A stretch of DNA of 22,831 nt from a virus, in the IMG/VR virus record IMGVR_UViG_3300033571_010419, positions 1-22,831 of that record. One strand, given 5' to 3'. The notes beneath the pieces were generated by a model, which saw only the letters and a program-made list of their open reading frames with translations, searched no databases and was not told the origin of the DNA. The position numbers were made by a program, and so were the translations under genes. Positions 13,433-21,902 of this stretch are shown here, in pieces. The stretch's first letter is position 1; each line of letters opens with the position of its first letter.

Positions 13433-16400
13433 TTACCGTGGTGCTGAGAGTTGGGCGATGACTGGGGCAGCGTCCTTGTTCTTGGACGCCTCGGCGAGAA
13501 TCTTCGTATTGCGTGCGACTTCAAGCTGAGCCTTGAGGGACGGGTTGTCGTTGCCGCGAAGTATGCGGAAGAACGTGTCGATGCCCCCCTTGCTGCGAGA
13601 GTCAGAGGCATCGACGCCTCTACGGTCCTGCTTCGTTGAGTCGAGTGCTGGCTTCAAGTCCTCTTGGAGTTGGGCTTGGAGGTTTTTCTTGCCCTGCTCG
13701 AACTCTGGGGTGCCCTCGCCGAAAGCGGACTTCAGCTTTTCGAGGTCTTCTTGGAACTTCTGGACTGGGCTTTGCTGCTCAGCACCGGGGATCGACTCGT
13801 TGAGCTTCCGCATGGCGGACTTGAACTTCTCCGGGTCGCTCGCGCCGCCCTTGCCGTATGCTTCTTCGATCTTTGCCCTCTGCTCTTTAATCTTGCCGCC
13901 GAAGTCGCTGGCACTCTCACCGCCGAGAGCCTCGTCTCGCTTGCGTCTTGCGTTAGCCCTCGCCTGATCTGCCTGATCTTTCGTGATCCTCTTCTCGGGA
14001 TCAGTCGAGTTTGCAGCTTCTTCGATCTTCTTCATCTGCTCTTGGAAGACTTGCTGAGGAGTCTTCTCAATGCCGAGAGACGAGAGGAGATTGTCGCGAG
14101 CCGTCTTGACTGCACGGTCGAATAGGGCAAGCTGATCAGCATTGCCCTTGAGCTTCTCTCGCACCGCGTCGAGAGGCTGGCCTGCCATGTCGAACTGGTC
14201 TGCAATGTTGTCGATTGCACCGGAAAACTCCTCGAACGGAGTCTTGGCGACGCCAAGCGACGACATAAAGTCGTCTCGAAGCTTTCTGGCCGCAGAGCCA
14301 GCCTGCTCCTGAGAGATGACGTTCTCGCCTACGGCGTCGGCAAGCTTGTCTTGAGCCTCTTGCAACTTCACGATCGAAGGCTTTTGAACACCAAGCGACT
14401 CCTCGATGGCGGTCTTGCTCTTCTTGATCGCCTCCTGATACTCCCTGAACGCATCCGGCGACAGCGACGCCTGAATCTCAGCCATCGACTTGCCCGTCAC
14501 GCCAAACGCGTCGTTGACCTTGTCGACACCAGCCTTCAACGCCTGAGCGGGCGTTGCGTCGAGACCGGCGGCGGATCGCCTGTCCATGTCGAGCTTATTC
14601 TGTGCCACTGCGAGCTTGGCCGGGTCTTTGCCGCCGCCGAAAGCCTCGTCGATCTTCGCCTGACGTTCACGTAGCTGACCTCCGACGTCGGCACCGGCAC
14701 CGAGAGCCTCGTCTCGCTTTCGCGTGGCGACGGTCTTCGCCCGATCGGCCTGCTCTTGCGTGATCCTCTTGTTGGGGTCCGTGGCGTTCACCGCGTCGTC
14801 GATTTTCCTAATCTGTTCGTCAAACACTTCCTGCGGAGTCTTCTCGATGCCAAGAGAGGCAAGAAGGTTGTCACGAGACTCCTTCACCGCCCGGTCGAAC
14901 GCCGCAAGTTGCTCGGCGTTGCCCTTGAGCTTCTCACGAACGACGTCGATCGGCTGGCCTGCGAAGCCGAACTGCTTTGCGATATTGTCGAGCGACGACG
15001 AGAACGTCTCGAAAGGAGTCTTACTTACGCCGACGGCAGAAGCGAAGTCCTCTGCGGCCTTCTTGAGTTCCGCATTCATCTCGTCGGTGTTTATCAGGCC
15101 AGACTCGGCAGCTTTCTGGACGTCACGGCTCCGCTCCTGAAGCTGAGACTGAGCAGATTTTCCGACGAGGGTCTCGCGGGTTTTCTTGCTGAGGTCCGCC
15201 CTCGCTAGAATCTTCTCGGAATCGGTCAGCGACTTATTATTGTTGATCTTCTCCAGTTCCTTCTCGAACTTCTGAACTGGACTCAAGAATGCGTCGTCGA
15301 GTGCCTTGCGAATTCCCTCTGCGAATGAAGTATCAAGCTCGATTTCGATCTTGTTCTTGCGATCGAACTCCCTCTTAACCTCCTCAGCCGCGATGGACGC
15401 CTGCTCTTGAGCGTTGGTCGAGTCGAGTTCCAGCTTGACTGTCTCGAATTGGTCTCTTGAGATCAGGTTCGCGTCGAAATCTGACTGATTCTTCTCCTTC
15501 TTTTGCTTAATCTCCGTAGCGAAAAAACCTTCCTGCTGCTTCTTTTTGATCTCTTCAAGAGCCTTTATGTACTCAGACTTGTACTCAGCAGCCTTGGCCT
15601 TGATCGCGTCAGAGGTTGGAAAGAACTTGTCGTCGATGACAGTTCCGGCACCGATGTCTCTGGTTGATTTCGTTGCAGCTTTCGCCGCGTCGTCGAGTTG
15701 CTTGTAGAGTTCGAGATTCTTCTTCAGAGCGATTGCTGGACTGTCGTCCTTGTATGACTTCAGGTTTTCTCTAAGGTTCTCGGAGTTTTTCTTGGTTTGT
15801 TCGTTGAAATCTTCGAGCGTTATCCGTCCCTCTGACAGTTTCTTCTGAAGTTCCCCGAAGCCCTCCTGAGCAGCCTTCGCCGCAGCCGCACCCTCTGATC
15901 CATACCTTGCAGATTCAATAATAAGTCCGTTGATCTCTTCCCTTGCTTCTGTTACCGACTCCTTAATCTCCTCAAACGCAGGAGCCTTCGCGCCTTTGAA
16001 CTCGGCGGCAGCACGCGAAGCCTCGGCAAGCTCTTCTACCGATGCACGGGCTGAGTCGATCGATTCCGGTGCGTCTTTGAACCCAAGGAAAGACTTCGCC
16101 AGTCCGTATGCCCACTTGCCAGCCCTGACGAGTACCGTCGCCAAGTACGTGATCGCCGCGCCAACAACAGCGAGCACCCCGACAGCGATGGCGATCGGAC
16201 CCAACGCCGCAGCCCACGCTCTTGCAAAATTAACAGCGGCTATCAGCGAAGTCGCACTGGCTAGCGAAATCGCAGACGTATAGACTCCCCACGCGGCGGC
16301 ACCTGCCGCGACATAGATTACAAGCTGTGCGAGTCCTGCCAGAACATAGCCAACTGCCGCCCCGAAACCCCGGACTGCAACACCGGACAGGCTCAAGAGT

Positions 16401-18697
16401 CCAGTAAATTCTTCCGCTGGTCGCATAGCCGCCGCGAGGCCTGACGCGAGACTCGCTGCGCCCGCGATAAAATCCTCAAGCGGCTTCATCGCCGCGTCGA
16501 AGCCAGCCTTGATGCTATCAAAGATAGCAGCGAACAAAGCAAATGCCTGTACGGCAGCGGCAACCTGAATGACCACCGCGACCATGCGGAGGAAGATGTT
16601 GATCACTCTTCCAACCATCTCAATGATGATCGCAAGCGGCTTGCTGACGTCGGCGAGCATACTCGCAAGAGGTGCCAAGGCAGAAGAAACGCCGCCCTTC
16701 ACATCTGCTGCGAAGTTGTTGAACGCCTTCTGTAGCTCTACGAACGGAATGAGAAGAGTCCTTTTGAGGCTCTTTCCTGCAAACGCCAGCCTGTCGAACG
16801 AGGCCTCGACGTCGAGCAGCCTCTGAGTATCAAGGGAGTTCAAGGCTCCGCCAATTCTCGCGAAGTCCTGCTCGATCTCTTCAAGCTCCTTCAAGGCTGG
16901 AAGGATCATTCCTCCTGTTCGCCCGAACAAGTCCATCGCGATCGATGTTCGTTTCGCTGCGTCTTCGACCTTAGACAACTCTTCGGCAACAAGTCGGAAT
17001 GCCTCGTCAGGTCTTTTTTCCTTGATCTCTTCCGCCGATATTCCAAGCTTGTCAAACGCGATCTTTGCTTCTCGGACGCTCTCCGTGTTGAACTGTCCGG
17101 ACTTAATCTTGCTCAGGTTCTGATAGAAAGACTGCTGAGCCTTGCCGAGCATTCTCATGCTCACCTGAGTATTGTCGGCGGCGAGCTTTAGCTTCTCCAT
17201 CTCCTGAGTCGTCGTCCCGAACCGCTCAGCCATCTGGTCGAGAGACTGAGTGGCAACGCTAAGATGCTCAAGTTCGTGGAAGAACTTCCCAGTCGCGACC
17301 GCTGCTGCCATCGCACCGACGGCGGCGAGCGGGAACGTAGCCGCGAGACCAGCGATCGCCGTGGACGCTCCGCCTGTCACTCCTGCTGCAACGGCAGTCC
17401 CGGCGGCATAAGCCCTCACGCCGCCAGCAAGCGCGCCGAACATCACTGAGGTTACAGCAACGCGGGCCGCGAGTGCTGCAAAGCCGACGCCTGTCGTTTT
17501 CTCATTTGAAGCTGCGGTAACCAAACTGAGAACGGTCTGAATTCGCGTAAGCCTGTCAATCAAGCTGGCAGAATTTGAGACGATCGAAGTGATGCCTTGG
17601 CCGAGCCCCTGAAGCACCATCTGGAAGAACTGCGTGGCAGTTGATGAGCTATACAATGCTCCTGCAACAAGCCTGTAGGCCGACGTCGTGGCCGTCGCAC
17701 CTGCGGCAACACCGGCAAGAGCCCCTACGTATTCAGCCCCTCTTTCAACATAAGCCTGAGCCTCTTCGCTCATTCCGGAGGAGGCAACCTTCGCCGCAGT
17801 CACAACGGCAGCGTATACGCCGATCGAGGTTGCCGCCGATGCGAAAGCACTCGCGAGGCTCCCTACCGTTACGGCAGTAGCCGCCGCGCTGCCTCCTGCG
17901 GCGCGGGAGAGCGTGCCGATGCCCCCAAGCTGAGTAACGAACGCCCGGAAGCCAGCAACTGACGCCGACGCTGCGGCAGGAAGAGATTCTCTATACGTTT
18001 TAACGAGAGTCTCGGCAGCGTCATACGATCTGCCGACGGCAACAACTGTTGCCTCCGCCGCGTTCGAGATTCCCTTAAACCCATCCTGACCAGCCTTTGA
18101 TATCGCGGTTGCGGCGTCGCCTATCGCATTCACCGCGTTAGCGGTCTGGTTTGACGCGCTCTTGATTTCGGCATATGCCTTCGTCACGCCGCCAACCATT
18201 GCGGAGGCGGAAGAGCGAAACTGATCGAAACGCTCAGCACCTTCGACAACTTCCTCGCCGGAGCGAGAGAACAACTCCCTAGAGGTGCTTGCGAACTGCT
18301 TCACTACGCCAGTCGCCGTAGAGAGGTCCGTGGTGTCGGCCTTTACCTCAATCTCGGCAGGCTTGTCTTTAGAAATCTCTTCGACGGCTGATGATACGGC
18401 AGACGTGTCTGCCGTGAATGACACCGAGGCGAGCTTGTCTGCCTCGTCAATCGCCGTCTTCAAGTCGGTCACGTCTGCGTCGATGCGTATCGACTTCTCG
18501 ACGTCAAGCTTGTTGAGAGCCGCGTTAGCTACAGCAACCTGCGCGGACAGGACTGAGTTGAACTGCCTTATGTCTTCAGTCGCCCCAGTAATCTGCTCAC
18601 GAAGGCTCTGGAAGAAGCTGATCGCATCTTCCACGCCCTTCTGGAGACCGCCCGTGTCGGCAGTGAACTGGGCGACAATGCTGCCAACAGTTGCCAT
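13433..18697 (-). CDS. Tail tape measure protein
   Basis: This 1754-residue protein has the classic tape measure composition: long Ala/Glu/Lys-rich helices with central hydrophobic segments. The N-terminus begins MATVGSIVAQFTADTGGLQK with helical coiled coils to about residue 160. Hydrophobic stretches follow at about 250-480, 686-733 (VINIFLRMVAVVIQVAAAVQ) and 773-870. The C-terminal third (about 1200-1690) contains duplicated modules starting GVSKTPFETF and GVAKTPFEEF. Such proteins set tail length and help DNA entry. At 0.15 nm per residue this would predict a tail of about 260 nm. It follows the chaperone pair by 3 bases, the standard order. No lysozyme or peptidase domain motif was noticed. 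Confidence 0.93.
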   Translation of the reverse strand: MATVGSIVAQFTADTGGLQKGVEDAISFFQSLREQITGATEDIRQFNSVLSAQVAVANAALNKLDVEKSIRIDADVTDLKTAIDEADKLASVSFTADTSAVSSAVEEISKDKPAEIEVKADTTDLSTATGVVKQFASTSRELFSRSGEEVVEGAERFDQFRSSASAMVGGVTKAYAEIKSASNQTANAVNAIGDAATAISKAGQDGFKGISNAAEATVVAVGRSYDAAETLVKTYRESLPAAASASVAGFRAFVTQLGGIGTLSRAAGGSAAATAVTVGSLASAFASAATSIGVYAAVVTAAKVASSGMSEEAQAYVERGAEYVGALAGVAAGATATTSAYRLVAGALYSSSTATQFFQMVLQGLGQGITSIVSNSASLIDRLTRIQTVLSLVTAASNEKTTGVGFAALAARVAVTSVMFGALAGGVRAYAAGTAVAAGVTGGASTAIAGLAATFPLAAVGAMAAAVATGKFFHELEHLSVATQSLDQMAERFGTTTQEMEKLKLAADNTQVSMRMLGKAQQSFYQNLSKIKSGQFNTESVREAKIAFDKLGISAEEIKEKRPDEAFRLVAEELSKVEDAAKRTSIAMDLFGRTGGMILPALKELEEIEQDFARIGGALNSLDTQRLLDVEASFDRLAFAGKSLKRTLLIPFVELQKAFNNFAADVKGGVSSALAPLASMLADVSKPLAIIIEMVGRVINIFLRMVAVVIQVAAAVQAFALFAAIFDSIKAGFDAAMKPLEDFIAGAASLASGLAAAMRPAEEFTGLLSLSGVAVRGFGAAVGYVLAGLAQLVIYVAAGAAAWGVYTSAISLASATSLIAAVNFARAWAAALGPIAIAVGVLAVVGAAITYLATVLVRAGKWAYGLAKSFLGFKDAPESIDSARASVEELAEASRAAAEFKGAKAPAFEEIKESVTEAREEINGLIIESARYGSEGAAAAKAAQEGFGELQKKLSEGRITLEDFNEQTKKNSENLRENLKSYKDDSPAIALKKNLELYKQLDDAAKAATKSTRDIGAGTVIDDKFFPTSDAIKAKAAEYKSEYIKALEEIKKKQQEGFFATEIKQKKEKNQSDFDANLISRDQFETVKLELDSTNAQEQASIAAEEVKREFDRKNKIEIELDTSFAEGIRKALDDAFLSPVQKFEKELEKINNNKSLTDSEKILARADLSKKTRETLVGKSAQSQLQERSRDVQKAAESGLINTDEMNAELKKAAEDFASAVGVSKTPFETFSSSLDNIAKQFGFAGQPIDVVREKLKGNAEQLAAFDRAVKESRDNLLASLGIEKTPQEVFDEQIRKIDDAVNATDPNKRITQEQADRAKTVATRKRDEALGAGADVGGQLRERQAKIDEAFGGGKDPAKLAVAQNKLDMDRRSAAGLDATPAQALKAGVDKVNDAFGVTGKSMAEIQASLSPDAFREYQEAIKKSKTAIEESLGVQKPSIVKLQEAQDKLADAVGENVISQEQAGSAARKLRDDFMSSLGVAKTPFEEFSGAIDNIADQFDMAGQPLDAVREKLKGNADQLALFDRAVKTARDNLLSSLGIEKTPQQVFQEQMKKIEEAANSTDPEKRITKDQADQARANARRKRDEALGGESASDFGGKIKEQRAKIEEAYGKGGASDPEKFKSAMRKLNESIPGAEQQSPVQKFQEDLEKLKSAFGEGTPEFEQGKKNLQAQLQEDLKPALDSTKQDRRGVDASDSRSKGGIDTFFRILRGNDNPSLKAQLEVARNTKILAEASKNKDAAPVIAQLSAPR
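13823..15048 (-). repeat. Internal tandem duplication in the tape measure gene
   Basis: Two modules of about 150 residues repeat at a period of 777 bases (259 codons), measured at the shared stretch encoding REKLKGNA. Copy A spans about 15048-14600 and copy B about 14271-13823. Shared segments include DVVREKLKGNAEQLAAFDRA versus DAVREKLKGNADQLALFDRA, and SRDNLLASLGIEKTPQEVF versus ARDNLLSSLGIEKTPQQVF. A weaker third version lies between them (ATPAQALKAGVDKVNDAFGV). Confidence 0.85.
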
Positions 18698-18700
18698 CGC

Positions 18701-19329
18701 TTAGCCCCTCAACTTCATGAGTTCGCCAAGCATCTGCCCTGAGGTCTGCTGTGGCTTCCGGCTCGACGGCATGATCATCTCCTCTTCGAGGTTCTTACTG
18801 CCCCATGCCGTGCAAAGAGCCGTGGCAAGTCGAGCGGTCTGTCGCCACTCATCTCCCCACGGCTCTATGAGCCAAAAGCTCTCCCATTCCGCCAACTCTT
18901 CGGCGTCGCAAGACTCCAAGAGTTGCCTGTGCGTCATCCCGAGGGCCAGTGCCAGTCGAAACTCGAAACGCCGCCTCGGACGGCTTAGGAGTTTCCCGCC
19001 ATCTCCTCGACGTCGTCCTTCGTGAACCGATTCAATTTCATGCAAGCCGTGAAGAGCTTGTCGAGGACAGCCGCCGACTTCTCGCCAAGCTGAGGAATCT
19101 CAGCCTCAGTGAAAAGACGATTGCCTTCCTCGTCACACAAGCACTTAGCCACGAGCTTCGCGCGGACCATATCGACCGACTTGTTGCCGCCGACGAACTC
19201 TGCCTCGAAACGGTCACGCTCGGTGCCGCTCATCACCCTGATCTTCACGGAGCCGCTCCACTCAGGAACTTCCATGTCGATCATCTTCTTGTCGTCCGCC
19301 GCCAGAATCGCTGCCTTGCTGAGAGCCAT
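18701..19329 (-). CDS. Tail assembly chaperone fusion made by -1 frameshift (lambda gpGT-like)
   Basis: The second chaperone frame (18701-18991) has no start of its own where its domain begins. A -1 shift at GGGAAAC (18997-18991) joins it to the upstream gene, giving about 209 residues: 113 from the first frame, then LLSRPRRRFEFRLALALGMT and the rest. The downstream part (EFRLALALGMTHRQLLES, AEELAEWESFWLIEPWGDEW) resembles the T domain of lambda GT and the related DUF4035 proteins. In lambda, G and GT coat the tape measure protein and recruit tube subunits; the same is expected here. The fused frame ends 3 bases before the tape measure start. Confidence 0.8.
18970..18997 (-). promoter_or_regulatory. 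-1 programmed ribosomal frameshift signal
   Basis: The minus strand reads G GGA AAC in the phase of the first chaperone frame, a canonical X XXY YYZ slippery heptamer at 18997-18991. The 0-frame stop TAA lies at 18987-18985. After a 6-base spacer, GCCGTC-CGA-GGCGGC (18984-18970) can form a 6-base-pair hairpin, at the distance usual for a stimulatory structure. All three elements are read directly in the sequence. Confidence 0.85.
18985..19329 (-). CDS. Tail assembly chaperone (lambda gpG-like)
   Basis: This 114-residue protein starts at ATG 19329 with AAGGAG upstream. It has a short strand-rich N-terminal part (VPEWSGSVKIRVMSGTERDR), helical middle segments, and the C-terminus FTKDDVEEMAGNS that is typical of siphovirus chaperones ahead of the frameshift site. 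It would bind the tape measure protein during tail assembly, in excess over the frameshift product. Its position between the tube and tape measure genes supports the call. The last residues overlap the slippery heptamer. Confidence 0.85.
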   Translation of the reverse strand: MALSKAAILAADDKKMIDMEVPEWSGSVKIRVMSGTERDRFEAEFVGGNKSVDMVRAKLVAKCLCDEEGNRLFTEAEIPQLGEKSAAVLDKLFTACMKLNRFTKDDVEEMAGNS

Positions 19330-19331
19330 GC

Positions 19332-19760
19332 CTACTCCTTGTATCCAGACAATTTAAACGTGACACTTCCCCTCACGTATTCACCGACGCTCGCATCGAG
19401 ATCGACCCTAGTCAGAATAGCCTGATACGAGACAAGCACATCCCCAGTATCTCTTCCGCTGAAGTCTCTCTCTCGAACAGTTAACAACTTTTTCAAGCCG
19501 ATCGCGTCTGGCAGTGCGTGCATCTGCCTGCTGATCGCGAAGAACTCAATGGTGAGTTCTCCGGGGTCAGCGACGCATGAATCCACCTCCCTCCAGATCA
19601 TCTTCCGGTCCGTGTTTTCCGGATCGGAAGTGAACTGCGAGTCCATGCTCGTCAAATCGACCTCGACAGCAGACGAAGCACTCCTCTTAAGGCTAGTCAC
19701 AGCGAAGGCGTTGCTGCCCCAGCTAATACTTAGGCAATGAGAAGAGAATGGCTCTGCCAT
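19332..19760 (-). CDS. Tail tube-like protein, second copy
   Basis: This 142-residue protein is a paralogue of the next gene upstream. Both share an SxxWG/SxxFG N-terminal strand, a V/I-D-L/V-TS-M/L-D/E-S segment, an EL..EF strand (GELTIEFFAI versus DQLNVEFIGL), and a C-terminal pattern VGEYVRGSVTFKLSG versus VGELIKGSMSLRLTQ. This is the strand layout of siphovirus tail tube proteins. The ATG at 19760 follows the upstream stop by 4 bases with a weak ribosome site, in contrast to the strong site of the first copy, so it may be made in lower amounts. It could be a minor tube or tube-terminating protein. Confidence 0.75.
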   Translation of the reverse strand: MAEPFSSHCLSISWGSNAFAVTSLKRSASSAVEVDLTSMDSQFTSDPENTDRKMIWREVDSCVADPGELTIEFFAISRQMHALPDAIGLKKLLTVRERDFSGRDTGDVLVSYQAILTRVDLDASVGEYVRGSVTFKLSGYKE

Positions 19761-19764
19761 TTCA

Positions 19765-20136
19765 CTAGTTCTGAGTCAGACGCAGCGACATGGAACCCTT
19801 GATCAACTCGCCGACCTGAGCCGTCACGTCCGCAGAGGTGCAGAGAGCGGCGGTAGGCAGGCCAGCCGTGAAAGCCGCGTTACTGCCAGTGCCGTCGATC
19901 GACCACGTAATCGAAGCCGTGGAGGTCATGTTGGGCAGAGTCAGGCCGATGAATTCGACATTCAACTGATCTCCGTCGCGGATCGAGCCGAGGCGGTACG
20001 AACGGAACGAACCGTGGGCACTCTCAAGCGACGTGACGTCGATTTCGGGAGTCGCCTTTTGCACAGCGATCTGGGTCGCGGTGAACTTGGTGCCGCCAAA
20101 CGAGAAACCAATACCCTGCGAAGATTCAAATGGCAT
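19765..20136 (-). CDS. Major tail tube-like protein, first copy
   Basis: This 123-residue protein begins MPFESSQGIGFSFGGTKF and is strand-rich, with SIRDGDQLNVEFIGL, SITWSIDGTGSNAAF and the C-terminus VGELIKGSMSLRLTQN. Order and pattern match siphovirus major tail proteins. ATG 20136 is preceded by AAGGAGGGACGA, the strongest ribosome site of the tail module, as expected for an abundant structural protein. No sheath gene is present, which supports a long non-contractile tail. It is followed by a paralogue, and either could be the main tube subunit; the strong start favours this one. Confidence 0.75.
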   Translation of the reverse strand: MPFESSQGIGFSFGGTKFTATQIAVQKATPEIDVTSLESAHGSFRSYRLGSIRDGDQLNVEFIGLTLPNMTSTASITWSIDGTGSNAAFTAGLPTAALCTSADVTAQVGELIKGSMSLRLTQN

Positions 20137-20157
20137 TTTATCGTCCCTCCTTGGACG

Positions 20158-20553
20158 TCAGACAGTTTCGGTGAAACGGACCTCGTAGACCTGATCAACC
20201 CTGTACAGTGGTTTGGCCTGTCCATCGAACGGACGTTCCATGTTGTCCTGCTCGGAGACGAGGGCCGTCGTGACTATTTTCACGCCCTGAGAGTCGCCCG
20301 TAAAGTTGTCGCAAGCGATGCGAATCGAGTCGGCGATGTCTTTTGCTTGGCTATAAGTCTCTGACACGATTGCGACAGAGAACGTCGCAATTGGGACTCC
20401 AAAATTCCCGGTCAGTCCACGCTCACGGCGGGTGCCGGTTCGCCTGTAGACGACAAGAGGGAAGGGGGCATTCTGGACGGCCAGCACCGGATAGATGCCA
20501 GCCGTCGTCGCCGAGTCGAGCCTCTCCCGAAGCCACTTTTCAGGTGCCGCCAT
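20158..20553 (-). CDS. Tail terminator-like protein (DUF3168 type)
   Basis: This 131-residue protein begins MAAPEKWLRERLDSATTAG, followed by the family-like segment IYPVLAVQNAPFPLVVYRRT. A central strand block (ATFSVAIVSETYSQAKDIAD) and a C-terminal strand (VYEVRFTET) complete the pattern of DUF3168 / tail completion proteins, which cap the tail tube for joining to the head. ATG 20553 is preferred because a GGAG lies upstream and longer versions overlap the gp10-like gene in another frame. Position just before the tube genes supports the assignment. Confidence 0.75.
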   Translation of the reverse strand: MAAPEKWLRERLDSATTAGIYPVLAVQNAPFPLVVYRRTGTRRERGLTGNFGVPIATFSVAIVSETYSQAKDIADSIRIACDNFTGDSQGVKIVTTALVSEQDNMERPFDGQAKPLYRVDQVYEVRFTETV

Positions 20554-20944
20554 TGATCTGCTCCGCGAGCCGCTCTTCCATGAACAAAACGCCTTCCGAC
20601 GCGTAGGCGTCGAAGGTCTCTTCGAGGACCGCCTCAAGCTCTTCTTCGGAGACCCACCTCAGGACGCTGCGGCCTCGCGTCCGGGGGCGGATCACACTGT
20701 CGAGGGCTGGGTTGCCAGCGGTCTCGACCTCCTGCTCGTAGCCGACAGAAGCAACGTCTTCGGATGACTCGTATATCACCGAATCCTTCAGCTTTCCGCT
20801 GTAGCCGAGAGGCGTAGCTGCCCTGAGCCGGGCTGCGAAGACTTCTGCCGCCTCGTCGAGGACGAGGGCACGATCGATCGACGAGGAGAGCTTTTTTATC
20901 TCCGCGATAACCTCGCTCAGTCCAGTTACCTTCACTCCATTCAC
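20540..20944 (-). CDS. HK97 gp10-like tail/neck protein
   Basis: This 134-residue protein starts at GTG 20944, overlapping the upstream stop as GTGA, with AGGAG upstream. It begins MNGVKVTGLSEVIAEIKKLS. The sequence RLRAATPLGYSGKLKDSVIYE is the characteristic gp10 block (the 'TP..TG.L..S' region). A long C-terminal helix (SEEELEAVLEETFDAYASEG) ends the protein. gp10-like proteins take part in head-tail joining or tail completion. The order connector, closure, gp10-like, terminator is standard for HK97-type siphoviruses. Confidence 0.8.
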   Translation of the reverse strand: MNGVKVTGLSEVIAEIKKLSSSIDRALVLDEAAEVFAARLRAATPLGYSGKLKDSVIYESSEDVASVGYEQEVETAGNPALDSVIRPRTRGRSVLRWVSEEELEAVLEETFDAYASEGVLFMEERLAEQINGGT

Positions 20945-21279
20945 GTCGTCACCCGCTCCTTGCACACGAGTGAGTGTTCCTCGCGATTGTTCTTCTCCGT
21001 GACCGAGACGATGTCGAGCGTGCGGGCGGGGCTGCGGCTCGTCCACAGGACACGCATTCCAGACGTCAGGCCGGGAACGTATCGGAATCGCACCGTATGA
21101 GTCGCGATCGTGGCAAGCTCTTGGCTGAGCATCGCTTCGCTCGCCGTCAGTCCCTCGACGGCGGCTCGTCGCGTGGCGAAAGAGGCCCACGTGGCAGTCG
21201 ACTCGCCGTAGGCGTTTGTCGCTTGAGTCGCGACCTGAATGGTCACAGCCTCTCGCAAGTCTCCTGCCCGGAGCGTCAT
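20941..21279 (-). CDS. Head closure / head-tail adaptor (SPP1 gp16-like)
   Basis: This 112-residue protein begins MTLRAGDLREAVTIQVATQA. It contains WASFATRRAAVEGLTASEAM and THTVRFRYVPGLTSGMRVLW, ending with a strand-rich tail. This is the pattern of the phage head-tail joining family related to SPP1 gp16. Such proteins form the ring that closes the portal and docks the tail. ATG 21279 overlaps the upstream stop as ATGA; a longer frame to 21684 runs out of phase with the connector gene and is rejected. Confidence 0.85.
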   Translation of the reverse strand: MTLRAGDLREAVTIQVATQATNAYGESTATWASFATRRAAVEGLTASEAMLSQELATIATHTVRFRYVPGLTSGMRVLWTSRSPARTLDIVSVTEKNNREEHSLVCKERVTT

Positions 21280-21902
21280 CGGTACTGCCCCCAGTTGATC
21301 GAGCCGAGGAGCATATCCACGGCCATCGGGACCGGGTTCAACGCGCCCTGAACGATCGACTCGCGATTTGCGTACCATCCGCCGACAAGCAGGAGAATCG
21401 CGTGACGTGCCGGTGGTGGCACTGAGCGTCCACTGTCGCCGTACCCCGCCCAGTAGGTGATCGTGACGTCGTTCTCCGCACCACGGCACGGGGGCCACGT
21501 CCTGTTCCACTGGGGACGGATCACGGCAGGCGTCGAGTCCCTGTCCTGACGGAAGTCGGTGAAAGGCACAGGAGAGTAGACGCCGTCGCTGGGAACGTAT
21601 GTCACGACAATGTCGCCAGTCGTGATCGGAGGGCGGGGAAGCTCGATGTCCCAGCTTGGGAACGCGTCCAGCTTGATCTGCCACTGCGAACGAATAAGCG
21701 TCCTGTCCGACACGGTCTCGACGTGATACCTCGCCGCAGAGATTAGCCCCACTATGTACAGATCGTCGGCGTCGAAGTCCGGGTCGATGCGAAGGTGAGA
21801 CTTGGCTTCGGCCAACGAGACAGGCTCGACGACCGGCTCCGTGATTCTGCGGATGGACCGGTATCGGAGACTCCTACGCTGGACTAGCTCGTAGTATTTC
21901 AC
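21276..21902 (-). CDS. Head-tail connector protein (gp6-like)
   Basis: This 208-residue protein starts at GTG 21902, overlapping the upstream stop as GTGA. The N-terminal region carries the connector signature VSLAEAKSHLRIDPDFDADD, followed by IVGLISAARYHVETVSDRTL. The middle is strand-rich with Pro (IELPRPPITTGDIVVTY). Near the C-terminus PPPARHAILLLVGGWYANRE is a recognisable second signature. It would form the connector ring below the portal. It is longer than the minimal gp6 (about 110 residues), in line with the phiE125 gp8-like subgroup. Confidence 0.87.
   Translation of the reverse strand: MKYYELVQRRSLRYRSIRRITEPVVEPVSLAEAKSHLRIDPDFDADDLYIVGLISAARYHVETVSDRTLIRSQWQIKLDAFPSWDIELPRPPITTGDIVVTYVPSDGVYSPVPFTDFRQDRDSTPAVIRPQWNRTWPPCRGAENDVTITYWAGYGDSGRSVPPPARHAILLLVGGWYANRESIVQGALNPVPMAVDMLLGSINWGQYR

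Noticed and set aside
13451-15208. Several plus-strand open frames of 60-150 codons opposite the tape measure gene
   Set aside because: They are shadows of the codon bias of the long minus-strand frame; none has a ribosome site or recognisable family.
20941-21684. Long 247-residue version of the head closure gene
   Set aside because: The extra N-terminus is out of frame with the connector gene it overlaps and has shadow-like composition; the ATGA start at 21279 matches the family.
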